Assembly (NCBI RefSeq): GCF_024330105.1
Contig: NZ_JANDHW010000001.1
Location: 186,001 to 250,000 of the forward strand
DNA: 64,000 nt
From: Coprobacter tertius
GTDB lineage: Bacteria; Bacteroidota; Bacteroidia; Bacteroidales; Coprobacteraceae
Direction of reading: 5' to 3'
Shown: positions 54,483 through 63,668 of the stretch, piece by piece
Numbering within the stretch: the first letter of the stretch is position 1
How the letters are laid out: each line of letters opens with the position of its first letter
Position numbers and translations under genes: made by a program
Notes under the pieces: generated by a model
The model's input: the letters and a program-made list of their open reading frames with translations, nothing else
What the model was told of the DNA's origin: nothing
Database searches by the model: none

Positions 54483-55844
54483 ATGAATTTTAATTTGAAA
54501 ACTTTTACGGAAGGGATACGCAATTTTTTATCCCGCTATTTAAATATGAATTCCGACCGAGAGAACGAAGAGGCGACTGTGCAGGCTATACGTGACGGAA
54601 TAGAATTTAAGGGTGCGACTGTATGGATTCTTATTTGTGCTATATTTATCGCTTCGTTGGGTTTGAATACCAACTCAACAGCTGTTATTATCGGTGCGAT
54701 GCTTATTTCACCTCTGATGGGACCGATTATGGGAATCGGATTAGGGGTGGGAATATATGATTTCGAACTGATTAAAAAATCTTTTCGGAATTTAGGTATA
54801 GCGACTTTATTCAGTGTGTTGACCTCTACTCTGTATTTTCTGATAACGCCGTTGAGCGATGCCCGGTCTGAGTTGTTGGCGCGTACGGCTCCTACGATAT
54901 ATGATGTTCTCATCGCTTTTTTTGGTGGTGGTGCGGGTATTGTAGCGATGGCTACTCGTCAGAAAGGCAATGTTATCCCGGGTGTTGCGATTGCTACGGC
55001 ATTGATGCCGCCATTGTGTACCGCAGGTTTTGGGCTGGCTTCGGGGAACCCGGAATATTTTTTCGGAGCTTTTTATTTGTTTTTTATCAATTCGGTATTT
55101 ATCGCTTTTGCTACCACTTTAGGGGTAAAACTGATGCATTTTACCAAGAAAAAATTTATAGATCCAAAGCGCGAGCTAACGGTTGAGCGTATCGTATACA
55201 CGATTATAGCTCTTACAATGGCACCCAGTATAGTTCTTACTTATAATATGGTGCGGCAAAGTTATATCGAGACGGCTGCTTACCAGTTTGTAAATACACA
55301 GATGAATTTCCCTGACACACAGATATTAAGTAAGTCGGTTACGGTGCAAAATGGGCAAAGAATATTGAATGTTTCTCTTATCGGAAAAGAAGTTCCCGAA
55401 GATTCTATATTGGCTGTAGAAAGCCGTATGCCTCAATATGGACTTGAAAATGTGCGTTTGAAGGTTTCACAAGGATATCAAGATAAAGTCGATCTGAAAA
55501 GTCTTAATAGTATGATGTTTCAGGATATTTATAAAGATTCTCAGGAAAAAATCGAACGACAATTACTGTGTATCGATTCGTTAAAAACGATTGTCGGACG
55601 CCGTGAACAACTCGATTCGCTCGGTATGGAGATTGCCCCTGAACTGAAAGTACTTTTCCCAAAAATAAAGGATATTGCGATTTCTCGGATGGTATATAAT
55701 GACCTCGATTCGATGAAATGTGATACGGCCATGACTGTTATTCTTACTTATAGCCGTCGTATGCCCGCAGCTGAAGCTATTCGTTTTAGAGAATGGATTG
55801 AAGCGCGCACGGGAATGAAAAATGTACGTATTCTCGAGAATTAG
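54483..55844 (+). CDS. DUF389 (TIGR00341) membrane protein
   Basis: A 453-residue protein whose first 260 residues hold about six transmembrane helices and the DUF389 core GLNTNSTAVIIGAMLISPLM followed by GPIMGIGLGVGIYD. The C-terminal 190 residues are soluble and partly coiled coil (LLCIDSLKTIVGRREQLDSLG). Its function is unknown; the repeated Gly/Pro-rich re-entrant motif suggests transport. It is coupled to the flippase gene (four-base gap), which may or may not reflect a functional link. Confidence 0.9.
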   Translation: MNFNLKTFTEGIRNFLSRYLNMNSDRENEEATVQAIRDGIEFKGATVWILICAIFIASLGLNTNSTAVIIGAMLISPLMGPIMGIGLGVGIYDFELIKKSFRNLGIATLFSVLTSTLYFLITPLSDARSELLARTAPTIYDVLIAFFGGGAGIVAMATRQKGNVIPGVAIATALMPPLCTAGFGLASGNPEYFFGAFYLFFINSVFIAFATTLGVKLMHFTKKKFIDPKRELTVERIVYTIIALTMAPSIVLTYNMVRQSYIETAAYQFVNTQMNFPDTQILSKSVTVQNGQRILNVSLIGKEVPEDSILAVESRMPQYGLENVRLKVSQGYQDKVDLKSLNSMMFQDIYKDSQEKIERQLLCIDSLKTIVGRREQLDSLGMEIAPELKVLFPKIKDIAISRMVYNDLDSMKCDTAMTVILTYSRRMPAAEAIRFREWIEARTGMKNVRILEN

Positions 55845-55863
55845 GTAAAAGAAAATTATATGT

Positions 55864-55908
55864 AAAATCCCGATAGAGAAATCGTTTACGAAATGCTATC
55901 GGGATTTT
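55864..55908. terminator. Terminator between the DUF389 gene and manC
   Basis: Inverted repeat AAAATCCCGATAG (55864-55876) with CTATCGGGATTTT (55896-55908), 19-nt loop, followed by T residues. It sits between two convergent genes and may act in both directions. Confidence 0.75.
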
Positions 55909-55931
55909 TATGTAAAGTCAGTCTTCGTTGT

Positions 55932-57008
55932 TTAAATATAATCGTTTCCGAATTTTACTTTTGCGTCGGTGACGAATTGACGAATGCGTTGTTCTTCGCT
56001 TTTTTTACATATAAGTAAAACATTTTCGGTATCGGCGATAATATAATCATCAAGTCCTTGTAATACGATAAGTTTTTCATCGGGAGCGGCAACAATATTG
56101 TCATTGCATTCGTATTGTAAACGTTTTCCTGGTCGTTCTGCGTTTCCCGACCGGTCTTTTGGCGAAAATTCGTATAATGAGCCCCATGTTCCCAGATCGG
56201 CCCAACCGAATTCCGAGCAAAGGACAAAAACGTTAGAGGCTTTTTCCATTAATCCGAAATCGATCGAAATATTAGGGCATGCCGCAAATTGTTCTCGTAT
56301 GAAGTCTTTTTCGCCGGGTGTTCCGAAAATTCCTGCTCCAGCCTCGAATCGGTTCGATAATTCGGGTAAATGTCGCTGCAAAGCTTTTATTACCGATTGT
56401 ACATTCCAGATAAAAATACCTGAGTTCCAAAAAAACTCTCCGCTTTCGAGAAATACTTTGGCTAATTCGAGATTTGGCTTTTCGGTAAATGTTTTAGCCG
56501 GTTTTATATCGCGATCGCCGTCATCATCGATTTGAATGTATCCATAACCTGTTTCAGGACGGTTGGGTTTTATTCCTAAAGTGAGTAATGCCGGATATTC
56601 AGCAACAAAATCCAACCCTTTCAATATACTTTCGGCAAAGGTATCTTCTCTTAAGATAAGGTGATCGCAAGGAGTTACGACAATATTTGCGTTCGGGTTC
56701 AATGCCTGTATATGATAAGCCGCCCATGCAATGCAGGGGGCTGTGTTACGCCGTTGAGGTTCGAGTAATATGTGGTCTTCTTCCACTTCGGGCAACTGGT
56801 CGCTTACCAGTTCTGCATACAGTTCGTTGGTAGAGATAAAAATATTTTCGGGTGGGATAATCCGGCTGAAACGGTCGTAAGTCGATTGTAGTAATGTACG
56901 GCCGGTTCCGAAGAAATCGAGAAATTGTTTTGGCCGGTCGGTACGGCTGAAAGGCCAGAAACGGCTACCGATTCCTCCGCTCATAATCACACAATATCTA
57001 TCTTTCAT
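55932..57008 (-). CDS. manC: Mannose-1-phosphate guanylyltransferase
   Basis: A 358-residue enzyme making GDP-mannose, the donor for mannose and fucose in surface glycans. The nucleotide-binding signature IMSGGIGSRFWPFSRTDRPKQF contains the Gly-rich loop and Lys. NIVVTPCDHLIL and FTEKPNLELAK are also typical, and FFWNSGIFIWNV carries the sugar-binding residues. It lacks the C-terminal phosphomannose isomerase domain of longer AlgA/ManC proteins. The ATG at 57008 (MKDRYCVIMS) is the natural start; the frame opens at 57065. Confidence 0.94.
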   Translation of the reverse strand: MKDRYCVIMSGGIGSRFWPFSRTDRPKQFLDFFGTGRTLLQSTYDRFSRIIPPENIFISTNELYAELVSDQLPEVEEDHILLEPQRRNTAPCIAWAAYHIQALNPNANIVVTPCDHLILREDTFAESILKGLDFVAEYPALLTLGIKPNRPETGYGYIQIDDDGDRDIKPAKTFTEKPNLELAKVFLESGEFFWNSGIFIWNVQSVIKALQRHLPELSNRFEAGAGIFGTPGEKDFIREQFAACPNISIDFGLMEKASNVFVLCSEFGWADLGTWGSLYEFSPKDRSGNAERPGKRLQYECNDNIVAAPDEKLIVLQGLDDYIIADTENVLLICKKSEEQRIRQFVTDAKVKFGNDYI

Positions 57009-57244
57009 GGGTAATAAAATTAAATACGAAATAAAGCAGGATAGAGGCTTGTAATTATCCCACATCCGACTTCTAAAAAAATTTTATTTCATCAGCTAAG
57101 ATAAGTAATATTTTAAAGTAACGGCCGAAAAAAATCTTTTTTAATGAAAAGTTATATAAACCTGCATTTGTATTTCACATTTTATTTTTCGGGCCTGTTT
57201 TTTGTATTTTCGGATTTATCGATTCTAAAAAAACAAGAAATAGT

Positions 57245-57275
57245 TTTGCAATATTCAAAAGATTTTTTACATTTG
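57245..57275 (+). promoter_or_regulatory. Promoter for tRNA-Leu
   Basis: TTTG (57245-57248), a 19-bp spacer, and TACATTTG (57268-57275), an exact Bacteroides-type promoter. The start site would lie about five bases before the mature tRNA 5' end at 57288. Confidence 0.72.
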
Positions 57276-57287
57276 CACCGCCTTTAC

Positions 57288-57371
57288 GCCCAGATGGCGG
57301 AATTGGTAGACGCGCTGGTCTCAAACACCAGTGGATTCACTTCCATGCCGGTTCGATCCCGGCTCTGGGTA
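57288..57371 (+). tRNA. tRNA-Leu(CAA)
   Basis: An 84-nt class II tRNA. The acceptor stem GCCCAGA pairs with TCTGGGT (one G-T), the anticodon stem CTGGT/ACCAG encloses loop CTCAAAC with anticodon CAA at 57322-57324, a long variable arm follows, and the T arm contains GGTTCGATCCC. The discriminator is A, as expected for leucine. The 3' CCA is not encoded. It has a dedicated promoter and terminator, so it is a single-gene unit. Confidence 0.96.
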
Positions 57372-57379
57372 CTATCGTG

Positions 57380-57413
57380 AAATAACCTACTGAAATTCAG
57401 TAGGTTATTTTTT
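57380..57413 (+). terminator. Terminator after tRNA-Leu
   Basis: Inverted repeat AAATAACCTACTGAA (57380-57394) with TTCAGTAGGTTATTT (57396-57410), followed by more T residues, nine bases past the tRNA. Confidence 0.82.
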
Positions 57414-57534
57414 ATATATATTCCAATTTAGAACCTTTTTATTTTTTGTGATGATATTAATAATATCTGGAAAGGTCTTATTAGATGTAAAATCAAAGTA
57501 GTATTAAATTTCTATTCATAACGTCATTTCTTAT

Positions 57535-58746
57535 TTAAGATAAAACGGTTGATGAAATTATTTTTTTCCTTATTTTAATCCAGGTCGCTTTTTTCCATAA
57601 CCATTCTAATGGCCCTTGGCGATGTGAATGAAGCCACCAAAGACAGAAAAAGTATTGTAAAAGGAATACGCATACTCCCATAAGAAAACTTACTGTAATT
57701 CCTGTATATCGGTAAAGTTCCAATCCCCAATTGTAGAATAAAAATCCTCCGATGAAAGATTGCGATAGATAGTTTGTTAAACTCATACGTCCATATGGTG
57801 CTAAAAGATGCAGAATGCGTTTAAACTTCGTTAGGTAATAAAGAAGAATTATCCCGGCAAACAGTATGCCTGTATAGGCAATATTCGAAAGTGACTGTAG
57901 CAGGAGGGTAGAAGGTACGAGCAGCGACTCTCGACTTATAAAATCGGGGAGTACGGATATTAATCCATATAGCGGGAAAAAAGTTATAGTGGCTATGATG
58001 AAAGCTATCATCCAGAATTTAATGTTTTTCTCCGAAAAGAGGAACAGATAATTGCGTCCTATTAACATACCGATCATAAATAATCCTGCAGTTTGAGTAA
58101 TTCTTCCGTGTAATAGCATCCAGCCCATATTGGCTATATTGCCTGTCCAAATTGCAGTTTTACACATTTCGAAGAATGAAGCTTCTTTTTGTGCTGCATT
58201 AACCATCTCCCAATAAGGTGCATCGAGTTGCGCATTAATAATATATTCGGGGTGTATGAGGGCATAAATTATTTGTCCCCATTCAATGGGTTGCAGTAAA
58301 AGTATAATCGCTATTATTAAAACTGTGCGGGAAGAGAGGCGACATACTGCAATCAGTACATAGCCGAGTAACGCATAAAGAACTAATATTTCTCCGGGGA
58401 ATAAAGCTGAATTGATACATGCTATAAAAAAAAGTAATACTAATCGCCATGCGAACCGTCTTCGAAAATCTTTTCCTTTTTCTTTTTGAGAGTTGTCTTG
58501 AATAAAAAAGCTGAATCCGAAAAGCAATGCGAAAATACAGTAGGCTTTTCCCGAAAAATTAAAAAACACGCTATCCCAGATTATTCTGTCTGTAAATAGT
58601 AAAAAGTTGTTGGTTTCTATCGGATGGCTATTGAGGCTAAATCGTTCGATAAAATGGATCAGGGTAATACCTAATACGGCAAAACCTCGTAATACATCTG
58701 CTACTTCTATACGATTGGTTTTAGTAAGCATAGTAGATGAATTCAT
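57535..58746 (-). CDS. DUF418/YeiB-like multi-pass membrane protein
   Basis: A 403-residue inner-membrane protein with about ten hydrophobic helices. The start NRIEVADVLRGFAVLGITLIH is the hallmark of the YeiB/DUF418 group, which is related to membrane acyltransferases. GRMSLTNYLSQSFIGGFLFY near residue 315 is the conserved DUF418 core. Its substrate is unknown; an acyl transfer to an exported molecule is the best guess. It is flanked by intergenic regions on both sides and is probably monocistronic. Confidence 0.88.
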   Translation of the reverse strand: MNSSTMLTKTNRIEVADVLRGFAVLGITLIHFIERFSLNSHPIETNNFLLFTDRIIWDSVFFNFSGKAYCIFALLFGFSFFIQDNSQKEKGKDFRRRFAWRLVLLFFIACINSALFPGEILVLYALLGYVLIAVCRLSSRTVLIIAIILLLQPIEWGQIIYALIHPEYIINAQLDAPYWEMVNAAQKEASFFEMCKTAIWTGNIANMGWMLLHGRITQTAGLFMIGMLIGRNYLFLFSEKNIKFWMIAFIIATITFFPLYGLISVLPDFISRESLLVPSTLLLQSLSNIAYTGILFAGIILLYYLTKFKRILHLLAPYGRMSLTNYLSQSFIGGFLFYNWGLELYRYTGITVSFLMGVCVFLLQYFFCLWWLHSHRQGPLEWLWKKATWIKIRKKIISSTVLS

Positions 58747-59344
58747 GCATTATTAATTTTAAAATGTTAATATACTCTTTATTCGCGTTGCAAATTTATT
58801 ATAAACCTTTTATATTCCTTGAAATAGATTTAATAAATAATGAAATAATAATTTATAATGGCTATTCATTTTTTGTATTGATTTCATGACAAAGGTATAA
58901 ATAAGTAAATGAATTTAATACAATTAAAATCACCTGTATTAATGTAGAATATGCCCGATAATAAATAAGCTTATCTTAATTCTTTCGTTATTTTTTAGTT
59001 CAAAAAATTATAAGTTGGCTGATATAAGGTTTTTCATGTAAGATTTATTGTAAAAATATATTTTTATGTGTCTATCGAGCCTACCTATCTTTTTTATCTA
59101 TTATAGATGTAATCTGCCGGTGAGATAAAATGATGTTGTCTTATTTCAGGTTAGAAATGTGAGGGGTGGGTAAATAATCGATACTATATATTGTAATGAA
59201 AGTAGCTGCTGTTAAAGGAAGAATCGCTCGGGGAAAACCATATTGCTTTATTCTAAAAAAAAGAGAATATTTGTCATCTATATCCTCCTTTTTTTATTAC
59301 TGGTAGTAATTTTTGATCGTTTATTTACTTGCAAAAGATAACGG
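58747..59344. other. 598-bp AT-rich intergenic region
   Basis: No convincing gene. Two minus-strand TAnnTTTG boxes lie at its left end (58791-58798 and 58890-58897), serving the DUF418 gene. A short hairpin ATTACT-GGT-AGTAAT followed by T5 is at 59296-59314 and would be a plus-strand terminator, but no plus-strand gene precedes it. The rest has no repeats or ORFs I can support. It could hold a small RNA or decayed sequence. Confidence 0.5.
58791..58798 (-). promoter_or_regulatory. -7 box for the DUF418 gene
   Basis: TAAATTTG on the minus strand, 44 bp upstream of the start at 58746. A second box, TACCTTTG at 58897..58890, points the same way. Confidence 0.45.
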
Positions 59345-59938
59345 TTATGAAAAATATAAATTTATTTGGGGTAATTTATTTTTTATTATATCGTTATATT
59401 CTTTTTCATCCCCAATGATATTTTTCAACCGATCATTAATCATTTTCAGGTGAAGAGTTTCATCGGCAATAAGCTTGGTCAGCAACTGCCGGGTGATATT
59501 TACCGAATCTGTGGTTTCGATTAGATAAGTTTTTATTGATTTATAAAACTTTATGGTCTCAATTTCGGCCTGGGCGGCTAAAATAAGAGCTTCCGAGGCA
59601 TTTGTTCCCAGTTTTATATTTTTGTTATCGAAAGGTTGTGGTAATTTCCCACCTAATGCTACAATAGCATCTCTTACCGAAGCGAAATGTTTCATTTCTA
59701 CTAATGCAATACCAAGCATTAGTTCTCCTATCTCATCGAATAGAGCCTCTTGTTGCGTATATTGTAGAATTGATGAAATTTCGGAATATTCGGCATTCTC
59801 AATCGCCGGATAGAACCATTCGGGTTTTACACCGTCGTTGGGTTTTAGATCTGCGGGTTCGGGCCATTCTACTTCGGTTTGTGAGTATTTCAGTACGTCG
59901 ACCAAAGAATCGGCCATTCTATCAATGTAATTTATCAT
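59345..59938 (-). CDS. Ferritin-like di-iron/manganese family protein
   Basis: A 197-residue, mostly helical protein with no signal peptide. Candidate metal ligands for a ferritin-type four-helix bundle are the two ExxH motifs in LVEMKHFASV and ADETLHLKMI, with further Glu residues in EYSEISSIL and AEIETIKFY. The spacing fits the rubrerythrin/manganese-catalase type of ferritin-like superfamily. A role in peroxide handling or iron storage is plausible for an anaerobe but unproven. There is no Cys-rich rubredoxin tail. It lies alone. Confidence 0.8.
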   Translation of the reverse strand: MINYIDRMADSLVDVLKYSQTEVEWPEPADLKPNDGVKPEWFYPAIENAEYSEISSILQYTQQEALFDEIGELMLGIALVEMKHFASVRDAIVALGGKLPQPFDNKNIKLGTNASEALILAAQAEIETIKFYKSIKTYLIETTDSVNITRQLLTKLIADETLHLKMINDRLKNIIGDEKEYNDIIKNKLPQINLYFS

Positions 59939-60026
59939 ACCGTTCTGTTTTTATATTATAATCTTATAACAGTTTCTACAGTATTTGGTTTTTGAAAATA
60001 TTTTTATTATCTGGCTTATGCGATTA

Positions 60027-62456
60027 TTATTTTGAAAAAACAAAAATCGTATAAGAGAACGGGGCTATTTCGTACGCCTGCTTTCCCGATTTTTTTATTT
60101 CTTTTCCTTCAGGAGTGATTCGTTTCGGTTGGTCGGGAGTATTTATGTCATTCGGATTTCCAGATAATGTGATGGTTTTTGCTTTTTTTATTTTCCCGAA
60201 TCCGTTTATAGTAAGGTCTGCCGATACAGAAGATTTTTCTGTATTTACAATATGTAAAACCAGTTCTTTGCCGTTTTCACTACGAGTCGCTGTAACGTCG
60301 AGTTTCTTTTCTTTACCTTCGACGTTGCTGTATACTCTTAATGGCTGATGTGTTTCTGCTGCCATTTGTTGGGCATAATAAGGCGGCATTCCCCATACTT
60401 GCGATGGGGTGAAAAATATTTGTCCCTGGTCCCATCCGTTATCATTTTGCCGATATGGCTGCAGAGCATTGGCAGCACAAGAAGTTAGTAGAAAATCTCC
60501 TATACGCCGGTTGGTATTCATAATTGTCGCATGGCCCAATGCGCGTTGCATATTATGAGTATTGCCGTTTTCTTCGAAAATAGCACATTTCATAGTTGTG
60601 TTTTTATCCCACTTTTTGAATAGGTTGCGCATACATATCAACTCTTTTTCTACTCTTTCTCCCGAGTTTGCGTCATCGGCCCAAGGATGATAATCCCAGT
60701 AAGCAGCTTTGCCATTGAGAGCATGGAAGACCCGCTCCATATTAGGAGAGTTAGGCCGCCACCAGGCTGCATTGATAAATACCACTGAGGTGTCTTTCGA
60801 GCGTATGGCTTCGTATATTTCGTTAAAACGGTCTATGTAATGATCGTATCCAGCAGCATCGTCGCTGTGGATAACTTCTTCGTTGCCGATTTCGATATAT
60901 TTTACGCCGTAAGGTTTCGGATGCCCGTTTTGGGCTCTTATTTTCCCCCATTTCGTATCGGTAGAACCGTTCAGATATTCAATCATGTCGGCTGCGTCTT
61001 CAGCGGTTTCTTCAATATTGATTGCAAAAGACGGAGTAAAACCGGCAGCTTCACAGAATTGCAGAAAATCTTCGATACCGAAGCCATTTGTCGAGTAAGA
61101 GTACCAATGTCCTCGGTAAGGTGGCCGTTTATCCCGGTCTCCGATCATTTTTTTAAATCGGTATTCGGGTGCATTTACCATCGTACCTCCATATCGTAAA
61201 AAGTTAAGACCTTGATTTACAATGGCTTGTCCTATGTCGTTTCTAAAAGGGAGTCCTTTAAATTGATATTTCCCCGTCGACATTAAAGTAACCTGATCAA
61301 TCCAAAGCTTTCCGGGTTTGTCTATAAAAATTGTGAAACGGGCGTTGGTATCGTTATTATTCGATGTGAGTTCGAAAGAATATTTGTTCCATTTTTCGTT
61401 AACTCCGTTGATTTTGTAGCGTGCATATTCTTTTTTTCCATCGTTACTTTGAAGGGCTACGGTAACATTTCCTTTTAGATTAGGGCTTTTCAAATAGAGC
61501 CGACCTTTAAAAGTCTGCCCTTTATTTACTGCAATGCCCCAGCGGTTGAGGCTGGAGTTGCTGATACCGATCGAGCCGTTACCAGAGATATATTCTATGA
61601 CTTGTGAGTTTTTGCCGTTATAAGCATCGTAGGTATCGAGAAAGAAAGAGAACGAGACATTTTTATTTTTTACAGCATCCCACCGGTCACTTATTTGTGG
61701 TTGGGGAATAGTTGTGAAAGTTAATGTTTCCGATGAGTTATCAGAGCTCACTTTTACATTGCGGAATTTTACGTTCGAATTCCAGGTTCGAAGTGCAATT
61801 TTTCCATTTTTCAGTGACTCGTCATAGTCGTCGAATGTATAAATGATTTTGTTATTCAGGAAAACTCTTATTTTACCGTTATGCATTGCCGCTTTCAGGA
61901 GATTCCATTCTTTCGGATTGCAGTTTATCGGGACTTCTTTTATCGGGGCGAAATTATTTTTATGTTTTCCGATAACGATCTTTTTTCCATCGGCCGATAA
62001 GCTTACTTCATAACCGTAAAAACGATCGGCTCCATTACCCGGCTTCGTAACGCGTAATAACAACCCTGCATTTTCTCCGTCGTTCTCGAATTTTATTTCT
62101 GTTTCAACTGTACCGGTATCGAGTAGTATTGGGTCATATACCAGTTTGGCACCTGCATGACGGGATACCGATAATTCTCTCGATGTGACATTCCAGTTTC
62201 CTTCATAAGGTGTAAAATGCTTGAATTTGGGTTGAGGAACTGGTTCTTCGAAACTTTCGCCAAATATACGTTGATCATACAATCCTCCATATATTTCATG
62301 GTTTACATCTTCTATGCATGCGCCATAAAGATAAGGGATAATGCGATTCTCGGTTTTAGCTGCGTCAACCGTAATTCTTACTTGTGCCTCTAATGAAAAA
62401 GACAGACATGTCAAAATAATTAGTAGGATTCTTTGTTTTGAGAATTTTGTTCTCAT
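60027..62456 (-). CDS. Secreted GH51 alpha-L-arabinofuranosidase
   Basis: An 809-residue exported enzyme that removes arabinofuranose side chains from arabinan or arabinoxylan. The ATG at 62456 starts a signal peptide (MRTKFSKQRILLIILTCLSF...SLEAQ); the frame opens at 62501. The N-terminal part includes a laminin-G/CBM-like region (about residues 80-255) and a CBM4/9-like module (about 265-390). The catalytic (beta/alpha)8 barrel has the acid/base Glu in IEIGNEEVIHSDD and the nucleophile Glu in AIFEENGNTHNMQRALGHA. The C-terminal beta domain is complete. It is divergent from a GntR regulator that probably controls it. Confidence 0.93.
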   Translation of the reverse strand: MRTKFSKQRILLIILTCLSFSLEAQVRITVDAAKTENRIIPYLYGACIEDVNHEIYGGLYDQRIFGESFEEPVPQPKFKHFTPYEGNWNVTSRELSVSRHAGAKLVYDPILLDTGTVETEIKFENDGENAGLLLRVTKPGNGADRFYGYEVSLSADGKKIVIGKHKNNFAPIKEVPINCNPKEWNLLKAAMHNGKIRVFLNNKIIYTFDDYDESLKNGKIALRTWNSNVKFRNVKVSSDNSSETLTFTTIPQPQISDRWDAVKNKNVSFSFFLDTYDAYNGKNSQVIEYISGNGSIGISNSSLNRWGIAVNKGQTFKGRLYLKSPNLKGNVTVALQSNDGKKEYARYKINGVNEKWNKYSFELTSNNNDTNARFTIFIDKPGKLWIDQVTLMSTGKYQFKGLPFRNDIGQAIVNQGLNFLRYGGTMVNAPEYRFKKMIGDRDKRPPYRGHWYSYSTNGFGIEDFLQFCEAAGFTPSFAINIEETAEDAADMIEYLNGSTDTKWGKIRAQNGHPKPYGVKYIEIGNEEVIHSDDAAGYDHYIDRFNEIYEAIRSKDTSVVFINAAWWRPNSPNMERVFHALNGKAAYWDYHPWADDANSGERVEKELICMRNLFKKWDKNTTMKCAIFEENGNTHNMQRALGHATIMNTNRRIGDFLLTSCAANALQPYRQNDNGWDQGQIFFTPSQVWGMPPYYAQQMAAETHQPLRVYSNVEGKEKKLDVTATRSENGKELVLHIVNTEKSSVSADLTINGFGKIKKAKTITLSGNPNDINTPDQPKRITPEGKEIKKSGKQAYEIAPFSYTIFVFSK

Positions 62457-62581
62457 GATATAATTGTTTTTGAACATATTTTTTGCGATATCGAAAAGCA
62501 TTTGTAATGAAAGTGTATATAAGATACTATTAATAACCGGCTTTCACCGAATATGAAGTTCTGGTATATGCTTTATTTTTG

Positions 62582-62589
62582 CAAAGATA
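62582..62589 (-). promoter_or_regulatory. -7 box for the GH51 gene
   Basis: TATCTTTG on the minus strand, about 125 bp upstream of the start at 62456. The leader would be about 120 nt. The repeat region at 62613-62660 lies just upstream of it. Confidence 0.45.
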
Positions 62590-62612
62590 GGAGAATTACA
62601 TGTTTTAGATGT

Positions 62613-62660
62613 ATACCGGTAGGTATGTTTTTAAACATATACCAGTTCGTACCAGTTCGA
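62613..62660. promoter_or_regulatory. Candidate operator region between the GH51 and GntR genes
   Basis: Contains ATACC-GGTA-GGTAT (62613-62626), an inverted repeat TATGTTT-TT-AAACATA (62624-62639), and a tandem direct repeat ACCAGTTCGT ACCAGTTCGA (62641-62660). The elements overlap the upstream part of the GH51 promoter and the -33 region of the GntR gene's promoter, as expected for an autoregulated divergent operon. GntR-family proteins bind short inverted repeats, so the palindromes are the best sites. Confidence 0.5.
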
Positions 62661-62671
62661 ATGTTTTTGTG

Positions 62672-62679
62672 TATTTTTG
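62672..62679 (+). promoter_or_regulatory. -7 box for the GntR regulator gene
   Basis: TATTTTTG, 17 bp upstream of the ATG at 62697. The tandem ACCAGTTCG repeats lie where its -33 element should be. Confidence 0.45.
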
Positions 62680-62696
62680 AATAAAAATATATTTTT

Positions 62697-63668
62697 ATGA
62701 ATGAATCGAAATATAAACAGGTTGTTAATTATGTTATCGAAGGGATTTGTAAAGGTACTTACAAAAAAGGAGATTGGATTCCTTCGATTAATGACTTCAG
62801 AAAACTGTTCGGATTATCTCGGGATACTGTTTTTGCCGGTATTCGGGAATTGAAATCTAAGGGTATTATCGGTTCCAATCCTGGTGTTGGGTATTATATT
62901 ATGAGCACACGGGTTTCGTCGGTACATAATATTTTTTTATTATTCAACGAATTCAATGAATTTAAAGAAGATTTATATAATTCTTTTATGGATTCGGTTG
63001 GAAAGTCGGCTCATGTCGATCTTTATTTTCATAATTATAACCGAAAAGTTTTCGAGACATTAATAAATGAAGCGAATGATAAATATACTTCTTATGTTAT
63101 TATGCCGGGGAAATTCGAAGGAATAGGATCTTTGTTATCTTCATTGTCGGGAAATGTTTATTTGTTAGATCATTTCCATCCCGAATTAAAGGGGAAGTAT
63201 TCTTCGGTTGCTCAAAATTTCGAGAAAGATACGTACGAAGCATTGGTTTCGGGGTTAGGGTATCTCAGAAAATACAAACGAATCATTATGGTACAGAAAG
63301 ATCGTAAAGAACCGGTTGAAAGGTACACGGGATTGCGTATTTTTTGTACCGAATACGATTTTATACATCGTTATATCGGTACAACTCACGAACGCATTAT
63401 AAAAGAAGGGGACGTTTTTATGGTGGTAAACGACAGAGACCTTGTAGATTTATTGAAACAAGCGTCGAAGCAAAATCTTACGCCCGGTAAAGAGTTTGGC
63501 ATTATATCTTATAACGATACTCCCCTTAAAGAAATTTTGGCAGGAGGAATTACTACCTTATCGACTGATTTTAAACAAATGGGACGTACGATGGCCGCAC
63601 TTATAAACAAGAAAACGATCGAGACAATCGAAAATCCGTGGAAACTTGATATCCGTAAATCGTTATAA
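62697..63668 (+). CDS. GntR family transcriptional regulator with sugar-binding domain
   Basis: A 323-residue regulator. Residues about 5-70 form a GntR winged helix-turn-helix (YKKGDWIPSINDFRKLFGLS RDTVFAGIRELKSKGII in two parts). The rest resembles a LacI-type periplasmic-binding-protein fold (FGIISYNDTPLKEILAGGI near the C-terminus), the AraR-like architecture. The effector is likely a pentose or arabino-oligosaccharide because the adjacent divergent gene is a GH51 arabinofuranosidase. It appears complete, ending KLDIRKSL. Confidence 0.9.
   Translation: MNESKYKQVVNYVIEGICKGTYKKGDWIPSINDFRKLFGLSRDTVFAGIRELKSKGIIGSNPGVGYYIMSTRVSSVHNIFLLFNEFNEFKEDLYNSFMDSVGKSAHVDLYFHNYNRKVFETLINEANDKYTSYVIMPGKFEGIGSLLSSLSGNVYLLDHFHPELKGKYSSVAQNFEKDTYEALVSGLGYLRKYKRIIMVQKDRKEPVERYTGLRIFCTEYDFIHRYIGTTHERIIKEGDVFMVVNDRDLVDLLKQASKQNLTPGKEFGIISYNDTPLKEILAGGITTLSTDFKQMGRTMAALINKKTIETIENPWKLDIRKSL

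Noticed and set aside
57144-57380. 78-codon open frame across the tRNA-Leu gene
   Set aside because: It runs through a well-formed tRNA with its own promoter and terminator; the protein looks like random hydrophobic sequence.
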